Source: CAZSSM01 sp964609385
GTDB lineage: Bacteria > Planctomycetota > Planctomycetia > Isosphaerales > Isosphaeraceae
NCBI GenBank assembly: GCA_964609385.1
Contig: CAZSSM010000013.1
Span: 1 to 64,000 of the forward strand
Reading direction: 5' to 3'
Length of the DNA stretch: 64,000 nt
Shown here: positions 17,801 to 24,849 of the stretch, piece after piece
How positions within the stretch are numbered: the stretch's first letter is position 1
Layout of the letters: each line of letters opens with the position of its first letter
Translations under genes and position numbers: made by a program
The notes under the pieces: generated by a model
The model's input: the letters and a program-made list of their open reading frames with translations, nothing else
Databases searched by the model: none
Told to the model about the DNA's origin: nothing

Positions 17801-18133
17801 TTCGAGGAAGCCGCCGAGGTGACGCGCGATCGGATCGGCTTCTGGCCCGACGACCCGGCCGAACTATTCCTGGGAGCCCGCGAGCTGGCGCTCTGCCTCG
17901 ACGACGCGTCGCCGTCGGAGACGACCCTCGGCGATCCAACTCCCGGCTTCCGCGACCAAGTCTCCGCTGAGGCCGTCGCGACGCTCGGTCAGACCCTCGA
18001 CGCCGGTTGGACCGATGCCAACCGGATCAAGCAGGATTCCGCGTTCTCCCCGATCCGACGACGCGACGACTTTCGACGCCTCCTCGACCGAGCCTTCGAT
18101 CACGGCTTCCCGACCGATCCGTTCGTTCCATGA
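14840..18133 (+). CDS. Transmembrane Ser/Thr protein kinase with TPR sensor region
   Basis: 1097 aa. An N-terminal ~55-residue helical segment (LIEMLMRYEEQLGQGRRL) typical of planctomycete kinases precedes the kinase domain at about 115-415. Visible elements are the glycine loop RGGIGEVDLA, the lysine in PVALKRIQ, the catalytic loop VVHRDIKPANIIV (HRD intact), the metal site VVDWGLAKV (DWG instead of DFG) and GTPAYMSPEQAF. One membrane helix follows at about 440-460 (STLVAAIVLTAIGLGFGLY). Beyond it are roughly seven TPR-like units of about 52 residues with recurring ALA-NNLG-type and VDDHPDVPNY-type segments, ending in a planctomycete C-terminal region. The layout implies an inner-membrane receptor kinase; ligand and substrates are unknown. 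Confidence 0.9.
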   Translation: MAELRDDDRLIEMLMRYEEQLGQGRRLSVESLCADRPDLKDELKRRIRVLQAFDDPNDESTVPDERVGAPESVDGKGNHKGDEADTHKIDPHTGPLTAHPLEVLDASISQAARYQRIQSHARGGIGEVDLAHDHELDRPVALKRIQGRHADNARSCARFLLEARITAGLEHPGIVPVYSLGRGEDGRPYYAMRFIRGNTLLEAIERFHRAFATRIDDVGARRAQQDLLRRFLDVCNTIAYAHSRGVVHRDIKPANIIVGEFGETLVVDWGLAKVVDGDEPTTIPDTGPEPDAPPRAIETEPLQMTLPGTPIGTPAYMSPEQAFPEAGRLGPATDIYSLGATLYQILTGWVPFPDTNLGSLLRKVREGDFSRPRRVLRSIPKPLEAICLKAMAQRPEDRYDTAKVLAEDLERWLADEPVTAYREPWITRAGRWVRRHRTVSSTLVAAIVLTAIGLGFGLYRERIYADRLSVETVRADRRLVDAMESYEAYLDDINAEAIRRDRLPPDLIETLLARPRDFYEKLNAELAAEPDPTPKERMLLAASRTNLARLFQTLGRYEESRREYQATVELYGRLVDERPDLADHHDGLANGFVGLGSVLDDLGDYEAAIEAYDKAIGSHKTVIALRPDNPRDQADLAKCLQNLGHSRRRRGDTEGAFDAYFRAIAIYQEIVDDHPQVDDYRAGLAGTNNNLGILHRANGEITEAREAYRRAVTIYQGLVANHPDSSQYQHELATSWSNLGNLLTAIDPSESRRAFGEAIETNSRLVEDEPNVPNYRDGLARSYINLGVLLFYMNDTSGSRDAFGQAMVVCRRLVDDHPDVPNYHDLLASISMNFGSVLMQTGDTSGALSAFRASVDQYQRLADDYPEVPEYREVLASSRTNLGELLAVLGQSEAAREALDPAVSLFEELVEAYSEQLDYRCLLGQAISTLGSTYTVERNHDEAVKRYAEAIDVQRPVFEFALQDIQFRRFLNEQHRRLAEGLRVLERFEEAAEVTRDRIGFWPDDPAELFLGARELALCLDDASPSETTLGDPTPGFRDQVSAEAVATLGQTLDAGWTDANRIKQDSAFSPIRRRDDFRRLLDRAFDHGFPTDPFVP

Positions 18134-18134
18134 T

Positions 18135-18168
18135 GTGATCGATTGCAATTGATTAGCGAAGCGATCAC
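18135..18168. terminator. Possible bidirectional terminator hairpin
   Basis: GTGATCG (18135-18141) and CGATCAC (18162-18168) can pair around a 20-base AT-rich loop in the 31-base gap between two convergent genes; the right arm overlaps the DUF1501 stop. There is no T-run, so this is a weak call. Confidence 0.3.
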
Positions 18169-19424
18169 GTGCTCAGCAGCGGTAACGGATCGAAACCGTC
18201 GCCCAGGACCGGCGTGGGTGGGATCCCGAGCCAGTCTTTGAGCAGGGTCGCGTAGAGGCGACGGAAGTCGATCGCGTGCTTGGGATCGCCGTCCTTGAGG
18301 TCGCTGAGATCGGGGTGCGTCCCGTAGAGCCCGGCCTCGACGGGACGACCGAGCAGGAGCACCGGCGCCGACGTGCCGTGATCGGTGCCGCCGCTGTCGT
18401 TTTCGCGGAGGCGACGGCCGAACTCGGAGAAGACCAGGACCGTCACCCGGTCCCCGAGGCCGCTGCGATCCAGATCGTCCAGGAAGGCCCGGAGCGAACC
18501 GCCCAATTGGCCGAGCAGCGAGGCATGCCGGTCACGCTGGTCGGCGTGCGTGTCGAAGCCTCCCAGGCGTGCGTAGTAGATCGAGGTGTCCAAGCCGGCG
18601 CGGATCAGGCGAGCGATCACCCCGAGCTGACGGGCCAGGGGGTATTGCTCGGGGTATCCGTTGAGGCCGGGCTCGTCGCGGAGGATCTCCTCAAGCCGCG
18701 CGCTGCTGGCGTAGGAGACCAGGCTGTTGCGCGCGACGAACTGCAAGAGTGGGTTCGCGCTGTCCCGGCCACGGGCGGCGATCGCATCGAGGGCGGTGCG
18801 CTGCTCGTCGGCGCCGATCGAGTTGGGCGGTCCCAGTCGCCGACGGAACTCCTCGATCCTCGATAGGGAAGGGACGTGTTGCCGACCGCCACGGAGGGCT
18901 TGTGGCAACGCTTCGTCACCAATGTGCATGGCCGGTGCGTCGTTGCCGTCGATCGTGGGGGCGGCGTCGAGGCTGCGCGCCAACCACCCGGACGATTCGA
19001 GGGCCGGCTCGAGGTGAGCGGTTTGCCAAATGGCCGTCGACTCGAAGTGCGAGCGGTTGGGGTTCGGGTAACCGACCGACTGGACGATCGCCAGGCGACC
19101 GTCCTCGAGCAGCGGCGCCAAGCTGTCGAGCGACGGGTGCAGACCGACGTGATCGTCGATGGCGTGTAGCGCCTTGGCTTTCAGGGCCAGACGCGGTCGG
19201 CTCCGTTGGTAGATGTCATCGGCGTGGGGGACAACAGTGTTGAGGCCGTCGTTGCCCCCCTCTAGTTGCACGACGACGAGGATCGGCCGGTCGGGCTGGG
19301 ATCCCGACCCGTCGTCCAGAGCGCGGGCGGATCGAGCCAGGAAGGTCGGGACGGTGGTCCCGCAGGACAAGAGCGTCGAGCCGCCCAGGCCAAGGCGGAG
19401 CAGTTCGCGGCGGGTTGTCGGCAT
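18165..19424 (-). CDS. DUF1501 family secreted protein
   Basis: 419 aa from the ATG at 19424, which has an AGGAG eight bases upstream. The N terminus MPTTRRELLRLGLGGSTLL carries a twin-arginine-like signal, as is usual for DUF1501 (sulfatase/alkaline-phosphatase-fold) proteins. Conserved parts are ILVVVQLEGGNDGLNTVVPH, the GLHPSLDSLAPLLEDGRLAI segment, DTHADQRDRHASLLGQL, VTVLVFSEFGRRLRENDSGG and TDHGTSAPVLLLG. These His/Asp/Glu-rich motifs correspond to the metal site of the alkaline phosphatase superfamily. It follows the DUF1800 gene by 34 bases, the standard pair in planctomycetes. The biochemical function of the pair is not established. Confidence 0.92.
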   Translation of the reverse strand: MPTTRRELLRLGLGGSTLLSCGTTVPTFLARSARALDDGSGSQPDRPILVVVQLEGGNDGLNTVVPHADDIYQRSRPRLALKAKALHAIDDHVGLHPSLDSLAPLLEDGRLAIVQSVGYPNPNRSHFESTAIWQTAHLEPALESSGWLARSLDAAPTIDGNDAPAMHIGDEALPQALRGGRQHVPSLSRIEEFRRRLGPPNSIGADEQRTALDAIAARGRDSANPLLQFVARNSLVSYASSARLEEILRDEPGLNGYPEQYPLARQLGVIARLIRAGLDTSIYYARLGGFDTHADQRDRHASLLGQLGGSLRAFLDDLDRSGLGDRVTVLVFSEFGRRLRENDSGGTDHGTSAPVLLLGRPVEAGLYGTHPDLSDLKDGDPKHAIDFRRLYATLLKDWLGIPPTPVLGDGFDPLPLLST

Positions 19425-19458
19425 GTTCGAATCTCCTGAGTTGTGAGGATGTGCCGAT

Positions 19459-20847
19459 TCAGGCGAGTTGGAATTCCGGCGCGTGAAGCATGCGCTGGAG
19501 GGCCTTGCGGAGCCCGTCGGGAGAACCAGCGCGCCCCGCCTCGAGGACGAGGGCTTTGGCTTTGGGGTCGAGGTCGTCTTGGAGCAGGAGGGTCGCGAAG
19601 GCTCCGGCGCCGTTTTCGGGGGCCAATCCTCGGGAGGTGGCCCAGGCGATCGGGTCGAAGGGGGGCAGGCCGTATTCGGGGTTGCCCCAGATGACGTCGG
19701 TGGACCAGTTGAGCCGTTCCAACAGCGAGGCGCTCTGGATCCAGGTCGTGCCGCCGGGCCAACCATCGACGTTGGGTGGGGCGAACAGCTCTTGGCCTTG
19801 GCGGTCGCAGGCCGCCGTGACGATCAGCAGGTTGAGGTCCGAGCGTGGGATCTCCAGCATCCGGACCAGGCCGAGGCTGTGCGCAACCGGTGACTTGACG
19901 CGACGACGATGGACCTTCGCCGAGAAGAACAGACGAGAGCGGAGGATCATCTCCAAGACTTTGGCGATCGCATAGCCGCCCGAGCGCAACGTGTGGGCTA
20001 GGGGCTCGAGAAGCTCCCGCGTCGGCTCGGTCGATTCGTCGATGAACTGACGGTACAGCTTGGCGGCGAGGAACTCAGCGGCGTCGGGTTGTTCCAGGGT
20101 GATCCGAACGATGTCGAGGGCTTCCCAAGGCCCGGTCTGGCCCAGGAACGTCTTGGAGCCATCATCGTGGTCGGTCGAATCGTAGACGAACTCTGGATCG
20201 AGGTCGTTCGGTGTGCTCCGAAATCGTCCTCTGGTCCAGCCGGTGAAGGCTCGAGCGGCCTCGCGGATGTCGACCTCGGTGTAATGGCCGGGGCCGAGCG
20301 TGAACAGCTCGAGGAACTCGCGGGCGAAGTTCTCGTTCGGTCGCGTCTTCTTGCTCGACCCGCCATCGAGCCAGACGAGCATCGCGTCGTCGGCGATCAT
20401 CGCCCGCAGCAGGGCGTCGAAGGGGCCGAGGGCGTGCTTGCGGATCATCTCGACCTGCTCCGCCATCGCGGTAACGCTTTTGACCTTGAGATTGCTGGTG
20501 GCGAAGTGGTCGTGCCAGAAGAGCGTCATGGTCTCGCGGAGCGGGTCGTGACCGAACCGCATCCGGTACAACCAAGAGGCTTTAAGCCGCTGGATGTCAG
20601 TGGCCCAGACGGCGCCGCGTTGGAGCGCCTCGACGACCCTACGCTCGTTGTCCGAGGGCGGCGGCGGGTCGAGCAGGCCGTCGATGCTCGCGGTGGGGCC
20701 TCGCTCCAGGTCGCGTTGGAGTTCGTCCCACGTCGCGCCGAAGCCGGCGCGCCGGTGGAGGTGGGCCACCTTGCGGAGGTCCCAAGGGTCGGCCTCCGTG
20801 GGCTCGTAGGGAGCCCACGGGTCGCGGAGACGCAAAGTCGTCGGCAT
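19459..20847 (-). CDS. DUF1800 family protein
   Basis: 462 aa from the ATG at 20847; an upstream start at 20922 would add 25 residues but the MPTT start mirrors that of its DUF1501 partner. Recognisable DUF1800 segments are HLHRRAGFGATWDELQRDL, MTLFWHDHFATSNLKV, MRKHALG-like MIRKHALGPFDALLRAMI, NENFAREFLELFTLGPGHYT, IREAARAFTGWT and LFAPPNVDGWPGGTTWI. DUF1800 proteins are large helical proteins nearly always encoded beside DUF1501, and the two probably act as one exported system. No clear signal peptide is visible here. The stop is 34 bases from the DUF1501 start, so they form an operon. Confidence 0.92.
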   Translation of the reverse strand: MPTTLRLRDPWAPYEPTEADPWDLRKVAHLHRRAGFGATWDELQRDLERGPTASIDGLLDPPPPSDNERRVVEALQRGAVWATDIQRLKASWLYRMRFGHDPLRETMTLFWHDHFATSNLKVKSVTAMAEQVEMIRKHALGPFDALLRAMIADDAMLVWLDGGSSKKTRPNENFAREFLELFTLGPGHYTEVDIREAARAFTGWTRGRFRSTPNDLDPEFVYDSTDHDDGSKTFLGQTGPWEALDIVRITLEQPDAAEFLAAKLYRQFIDESTEPTRELLEPLAHTLRSGGYAIAKVLEMILRSRLFFSAKVHRRRVKSPVAHSLGLVRMLEIPRSDLNLLIVTAACDRQGQELFAPPNVDGWPGGTTWIQSASLLERLNWSTDVIWGNPEYGLPPFDPIAWATSRGLAPENGAGAFATLLLQDDLDPKAKALVLEAGRAGSPDGLRKALQRMLHAPEFQLA

Positions 20848-20918
20848 TGGAAAATAGATCCTTATGTGGCATGGTTCTCGGTGATTCGGATGCTCCGATT
20901 TCAGATCGATTTCTTCGA

Positions 20919-23900
20919 TCACGATCCTCGGGTGCGGACATCGCCCAAGTCGAGGGTCTGACCGGCCTCGACCGAGAAGTCGCGCCAGCGGAAGGCGTCC
21001 TTGTCGATCTCCGGGGTATACTCGTAGATCCGGTAGGTGGCGCCGGGGATCAGGTAGGGCAGCGTGATCCGACCCTCAGCGTCGGATCGAGGTCCTTCCC
21101 AGTAGTTCCGCCGGTCGACGTTGACGTACAGCTCTTCGTCGGCGCGGAACATCTTCCGCTCCTCGACGGTCAATGACACGCTACTCGAATCGCTGCCGGG
21201 TCCCGGAGTTCCAACAATGTGCAGTCTGAGGAGACGTCCCTTGAGGGGCTGACCTTGGTCGTCGACGATCCGGGCCGTCGCGGTCCCACACGGCTGGAGC
21301 GTCACGGTCACGGGACTTTCCGCGGCCATGGCGGCATCGACATCGATGGTGGTCCCCCAACCGTTCTCGGCATCCAGGAACGAGCACTTAACCGAGCGAT
21401 CGTCGGGGATCCCCGTCAGTTCGAAACGGCCGTCGCGGACGGGGATCGTGTAGTCACCGCGCCAATGGGAGTGAAACGGCGAGATCGAGAGCGTGGTGAT
21501 GATCTCCGCCTGGTCGACGGTTTGGCCCTCGGGTCCGACGACTCGGCCGACCAGCGTGTTGCCAGGTTGCAACGCGATGTCGATGTCGGTCGATCCCGAG
21601 TCGGCCGCGACTCCGTACGGGACGAAGGCGTGAGCGTACAGGCGTTCGCCACCAGACCGCCGCCCGAGGTGATCGAAGTAGCCCCGGACGTCGTGGACAT
21701 ACTCGCCGCCGGAGCCGTAGATCAGCAAGCGACCCATGCCCGGCTCGACGGCGATCTCGTAGCGTCCGTCGGGACCCGCTGAGACGGAGGCCATCCATCC
21801 CGCGATGGTCCCGACTTCATCCACATCGACAATGCCTAAGCGGCCACCTTCGTAGAAAACGATGGCGTCGGATACGGGACGGTCGCTCCCCCGCTCGCTG
21901 ATCTTCCCTTTGATCAGGACACCTCGGGGCACCTCCACGTTGATCTGTCGACGCACCACGTTCGGATCGCCCTTCAACTTCCGTGCAGTGATGAGGTAGG
22001 GCGATCCCAATGGCGGGTAGACTTGCACCTCAACATAGGTCCCAGCCCTGATGTTGGCGATGTACCGGCCATCGTCATCGGTGCGGAAGATGGAGGTTGC
22101 GAACGCGTTGTAGCTATTGTCTCCCGAGCCGACCTTCACGATCGTGTTGCCGAGCGGCTCGCCCGTGTCACCGGAGGTGATCCGGCCCTCGACGATCATC
22201 GCCGGCTCCAGCGGCAGCGCGACCTGCTTCGGATTGTCTTCGTTCTCGATATGGATCGTCAGTCGTTGTCGAGCGTAGCGCGGATCGTCGATCTGAATGC
22301 CGACGTCGATCCCGCGACCGATCCCACCGATCCCGTTGAGGCGGAATCGACCGTCGTCATCGGTTCTCGTCGGTTCCGGCCAGATCTCATCCATTTGTTT
22401 GGGGACGCCATTCCATGGGTTCATGCCGTCGTAGGAGCCGATCTCTTCCAGGATGATGCCGATGCTCCCGACCTCAAGATCCACGTTCGGCGCGGGCATC
22501 CCCTGCAAATCGACCAGTTGGCCCTCGATCACCTGTTCGGTCCGCAACGCCAGATCGATAGAGGGAGACTCAGCGTCGGGATTCATGACGGACCAGCCAA
22601 GCCCAAACCCCGGAGCTGACGCGACCACTTGGACCTGGTAGTAGGTCCTCGACGAGGTCCTCGACGCCTCCAAGCGGAACCGACCACGGTCGTCGGATCG
22701 ACCCGATCCCAGCACGACGTGCGAGGGCGTTCCGCGCATGGCAGCTACCTGAAGGGCTTTGCCGTGGGCGAAGACGACGACCTTCGCGTTGGGGACGGGC
22801 TGGCCCTCGGGGTCGAGCACGCGACCGCTCACGATCATCGTCTCCGAGTGCGAGGTCGGATCGGCTTCGACCGACGCGGTCGGCTCGACCTGTGGGACTT
22901 GGGCAACGGCCGGTCGCGCGCCGAGTCGTGCTGTGGAGAGCGGAATCGCGACGGCCGCGACGAACGCCAGCAGCAGACAGGCCCCGCCTCGGCCGACGAC
23001 CCGTCGACTCCGCCCGACGTCCAGGATCGCCCGCAATCGGCCTTCGAGTTGGGACGGTCGGGCCATCGGGATCGCCGCTGCGGTCAACATCGGCTTTCGG
23101 CCCGGGCGGAGGGTCGCGGCGATCCCCAGGAGATGCCCGGCGTAGTCGCTGGCCCGCGAGCCGGACCGCAGGACCAGGTCGTCACAGGCCCGCTCGCGTT
23201 CGACCCGGAGCCGGTACGACGCCCACCAGACCAGCGGATGAAACCAATAGACCGCGCAGGCCAGCCGGGCCACCCACTGCATCAGGCAGTCCCAGCGCTT
23301 CACGTGAGCCAACTCGTGCAGGAGTACCGCCCTCAGCCGAGCCTCGGGCCAGTGCGCGGACTCGATCGGCAGCAGAATCGCCGGTCGCAGCACGCCCCAG
23401 GTCAGCGGTGAGAACGCACCCTCGCCACGGAGCAAGGCAACGCGTCTCGAGAGGCCGATTTGCGCCCTCAAGCGGTCGACCAGCTCGACCTGCGGGTCGG
23501 ACGTCAACGGCTCCGAGCGTCCCTCCAGCCAACGGGTCCGGGCCACGCCGATCAGCAGCGGGACGAGTATGGCCGACGCCCCGGTCGCCCAGACGATCCC
23601 GAGCCAGAGGACTATCGATCCGGTCAGGGTTTCCGACGCGACTGTTGTGGTTATCGCGACGGGCGTTGGAGGCGCGGCCGGTTCGATCTCCGGCCGACGA
23701 TCGGCAATCGCATCGGCATCGATCGCCTGCGCCGAGACTTGTTCGAGCTTCCGATTGCTGACGGATTCCACTCGCTCCGGTCCAAATGGGACGTCTGGAA
23801 TCGGAATGAGTGGCTGCGTCGCTGGTCGAAGATTCGTTGAAGCATCAGCAACGGCGGTCGTCGTCAGCTCGTTGGCAACGGGGAGGATCGGGATCGGCCA

Positions 23901-24122
23901 GGTCGGCAGGGAGAGCACCAAGATCGGAATGGTCAGGGCGACGACCAGGGCGGTGGCCCAGACCTGGTAGCGGACCGAGGCCGAGGCCCGACGCAAGACC
24001 GAGACCGCCAATGCTGCCAGGAGAAGGAGCAACGTCAAACGAGCAGCGGTCTCCAAAACGACAACGACTCGGGGACCGACATCGGTGATGGCGAGGTGAT
24101 CGAGCAGAGTGTCCATGGTCAT
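20919..24122 (-). CDS. BlaR1-like M56 peptidase with carboxypeptidase-regulatory-like domains
   Basis: 1067 aa. The N-terminal half has four hydrophobic helices (first about 20-42) and the M56 zinc site LLHELAHVKRWDCLMQW near residue 267, with FHPLVWWASYRLRVERERAC as the downstream helix. After a further helix (ACLLLAFVAAVAIPL) come at least six beta-sandwich repeats of the carboxypeptidase-regulatory type, each starting like MIVSGRVLDPEGQPVPNAKV or VIEGQLVDLQGMPAPNVDL. The penicillin-binding sensor of true BlaR1 is absent. By analogy the protease would relieve repression by the BlaI partner whose stop overlaps its start (ATGA). The ligand is unknown and the sensor domains suggest an extracytoplasmic cue other than a beta-lactam. 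Confidence 0.85.
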   Translation of the reverse strand: MTMDTLLDHLAITDVGPRVVVVLETAARLTLLLLLAALAVSVLRRASASVRYQVWATALVVALTIPILVLSLPTWPIPILPVANELTTTAVADASTNLRPATQPLIPIPDVPFGPERVESVSNRKLEQVSAQAIDADAIADRRPEIEPAAPPTPVAITTTVASETLTGSIVLWLGIVWATGASAILVPLLIGVARTRWLEGRSEPLTSDPQVELVDRLRAQIGLSRRVALLRGEGAFSPLTWGVLRPAILLPIESAHWPEARLRAVLLHELAHVKRWDCLMQWVARLACAVYWFHPLVWWASYRLRVERERACDDLVLRSGSRASDYAGHLLGIAATLRPGRKPMLTAAAIPMARPSQLEGRLRAILDVGRSRRVVGRGGACLLLAFVAAVAIPLSTARLGARPAVAQVPQVEPTASVEADPTSHSETMIVSGRVLDPEGQPVPNAKVVVFAHGKALQVAAMRGTPSHVVLGSGRSDDRGRFRLEASRTSSRTYYQVQVVASAPGFGLGWSVMNPDAESPSIDLALRTEQVIEGQLVDLQGMPAPNVDLEVGSIGIILEEIGSYDGMNPWNGVPKQMDEIWPEPTRTDDDGRFRLNGIGGIGRGIDVGIQIDDPRYARQRLTIHIENEDNPKQVALPLEPAMIVEGRITSGDTGEPLGNTIVKVGSGDNSYNAFATSIFRTDDDGRYIANIRAGTYVEVQVYPPLGSPYLITARKLKGDPNVVRRQINVEVPRGVLIKGKISERGSDRPVSDAIVFYEGGRLGIVDVDEVGTIAGWMASVSAGPDGRYEIAVEPGMGRLLIYGSGGEYVHDVRGYFDHLGRRSGGERLYAHAFVPYGVAADSGSTDIDIALQPGNTLVGRVVGPEGQTVDQAEIITTLSISPFHSHWRGDYTIPVRDGRFELTGIPDDRSVKCSFLDAENGWGTTIDVDAAMAAESPVTVTLQPCGTATARIVDDQGQPLKGRLLRLHIVGTPGPGSDSSSVSLTVEERKMFRADEELYVNVDRRNYWEGPRSDAEGRITLPYLIPGATYRIYEYTPEIDKDAFRWRDFSVEAGQTLDLGDVRTRGS

Positions 24123-24508
24123 CGTCCCTCGTTGCGGGCCTGTTGGATGAGTTGGGTAAGCCGGTCGAGATCCTCATCGGTCAACGGGGAGTCGGGTTCG
24201 TCCAGGAGCGCGGCGACGGCCTGGGCGGTCGACCCTTCGAAGAAGGTGCGTACCAGTTGACGGAGGGCCGAGCGTCGGGCCGTGTCGCGGGGGACCGTCG
24301 GCAGGAAGACGTAGCGCGGGCCGTCCTGCTCGTGTTGCAGGTGCCCTTTCTCTTCGAGGATCCGCAACGAGGCCCGGACCGCGGAGTAGCTGGGCGGGTC
24401 GGGCAACGCGTCGCGGACCTCGGCGGCGGTGGCCCGGCCGAGCCGGTAGACCACGTCCATGATCTGACGTTCGCGACGGCTCAACGGATCATTGACGGAT
24501 TCGGTCAT
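24119..24508 (-). CDS. BlaI/MecI/CopY family transcriptional repressor
   Basis: 129 aa, the normal length for the family. It begins LSRRERQIMDVVYRLGRATA with the winged helix (AAEVRDALPDPPSYSAVRAS, LRILEEKGHLQHEQDGPRYVF) and ends with the dimerisation and cleavage region FFEGSTAQAVAALLDEPDSP. The start at 24508 has AGGA five bases upstream. It is translationally coupled to the M56 peptidase. Three palindromic sites at 24585-24662 upstream are candidate operators for its own promoter and the divergent WD40 gene. Confidence 0.92.
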   Translation of the reverse strand: MTESVNDPLSRRERQIMDVVYRLGRATAAEVRDALPDPPSYSAVRASLRILEEKGHLQHEQDGPRYVFLPTVPRDTARRSALRQLVRTFFEGSTAQAVAALLDEPDSPLTDEDLDRLTQLIQQARNEGR

Positions 24509-24584
24509 GTATCCTAATTCCTTCTGAAAACAGTGTGGATCTCTTCTCCGAACGAACGGTAGGCTCTGGGATCCGGATTAATCA

Positions 24585-24600
24585 TGCTGGTAATTTAGCA
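24585..24600. promoter_or_regulatory. Putative BlaI operator, site 1
   Basis: TGCTGGTAATTTAGCA has matching outer arms (TGCT/AGCA) and an AT core. It lies 77 bases upstream of the blaI start and 19 bases (start to start) before site 2. BlaI-family repressors bind such short palindromes; binding is inferred, not shown. Confidence 0.5.
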
Positions 24601-24603
24601 CTA

Positions 24604-24619
24604 TGCTGGGATTTTAGCA
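24604..24619. promoter_or_regulatory. Putative BlaI operator, site 2
   Basis: TGCTGGGATTTTAGCA repeats site 1 with two differences and keeps the TGCT/AGCA arms, which suggests a shared protein-binding site rather than chance. Confidence 0.5.
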
Positions 24620-24646
24620 GTCTGGGTCGCGGCGCCAAGGTTGTTC

Positions 24647-24662
24647 TGCTGAAAATTCAGCA
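24647..24662. promoter_or_regulatory. Putative BlaI operator, site 3
   Basis: TGCTGAAAATTCAGCA is the best palindrome of the three, with 7-bp arms around a central AA. It is the nearest of the sites to the WD40 gene, about 190 bases upstream of its start. Confidence 0.5.
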
Positions 24663-24849
24663 TTACGGTTGTCTCCGACCCAAAACATGTTTGTGTATAA
24701 GAGAACGATCGTTGCGGATCGAGAGCAGGGGTCGGCGTGGAGGAAAGGGACTCGCCCATCGCAATCGTCGGAGGCGCCGGTTACATTGGTCGCGTTTTCT
24801 CGACAGTCGGGCCACTCTGGAGCGTTTGCGTCCTCAAAGGAGCAGAGCG

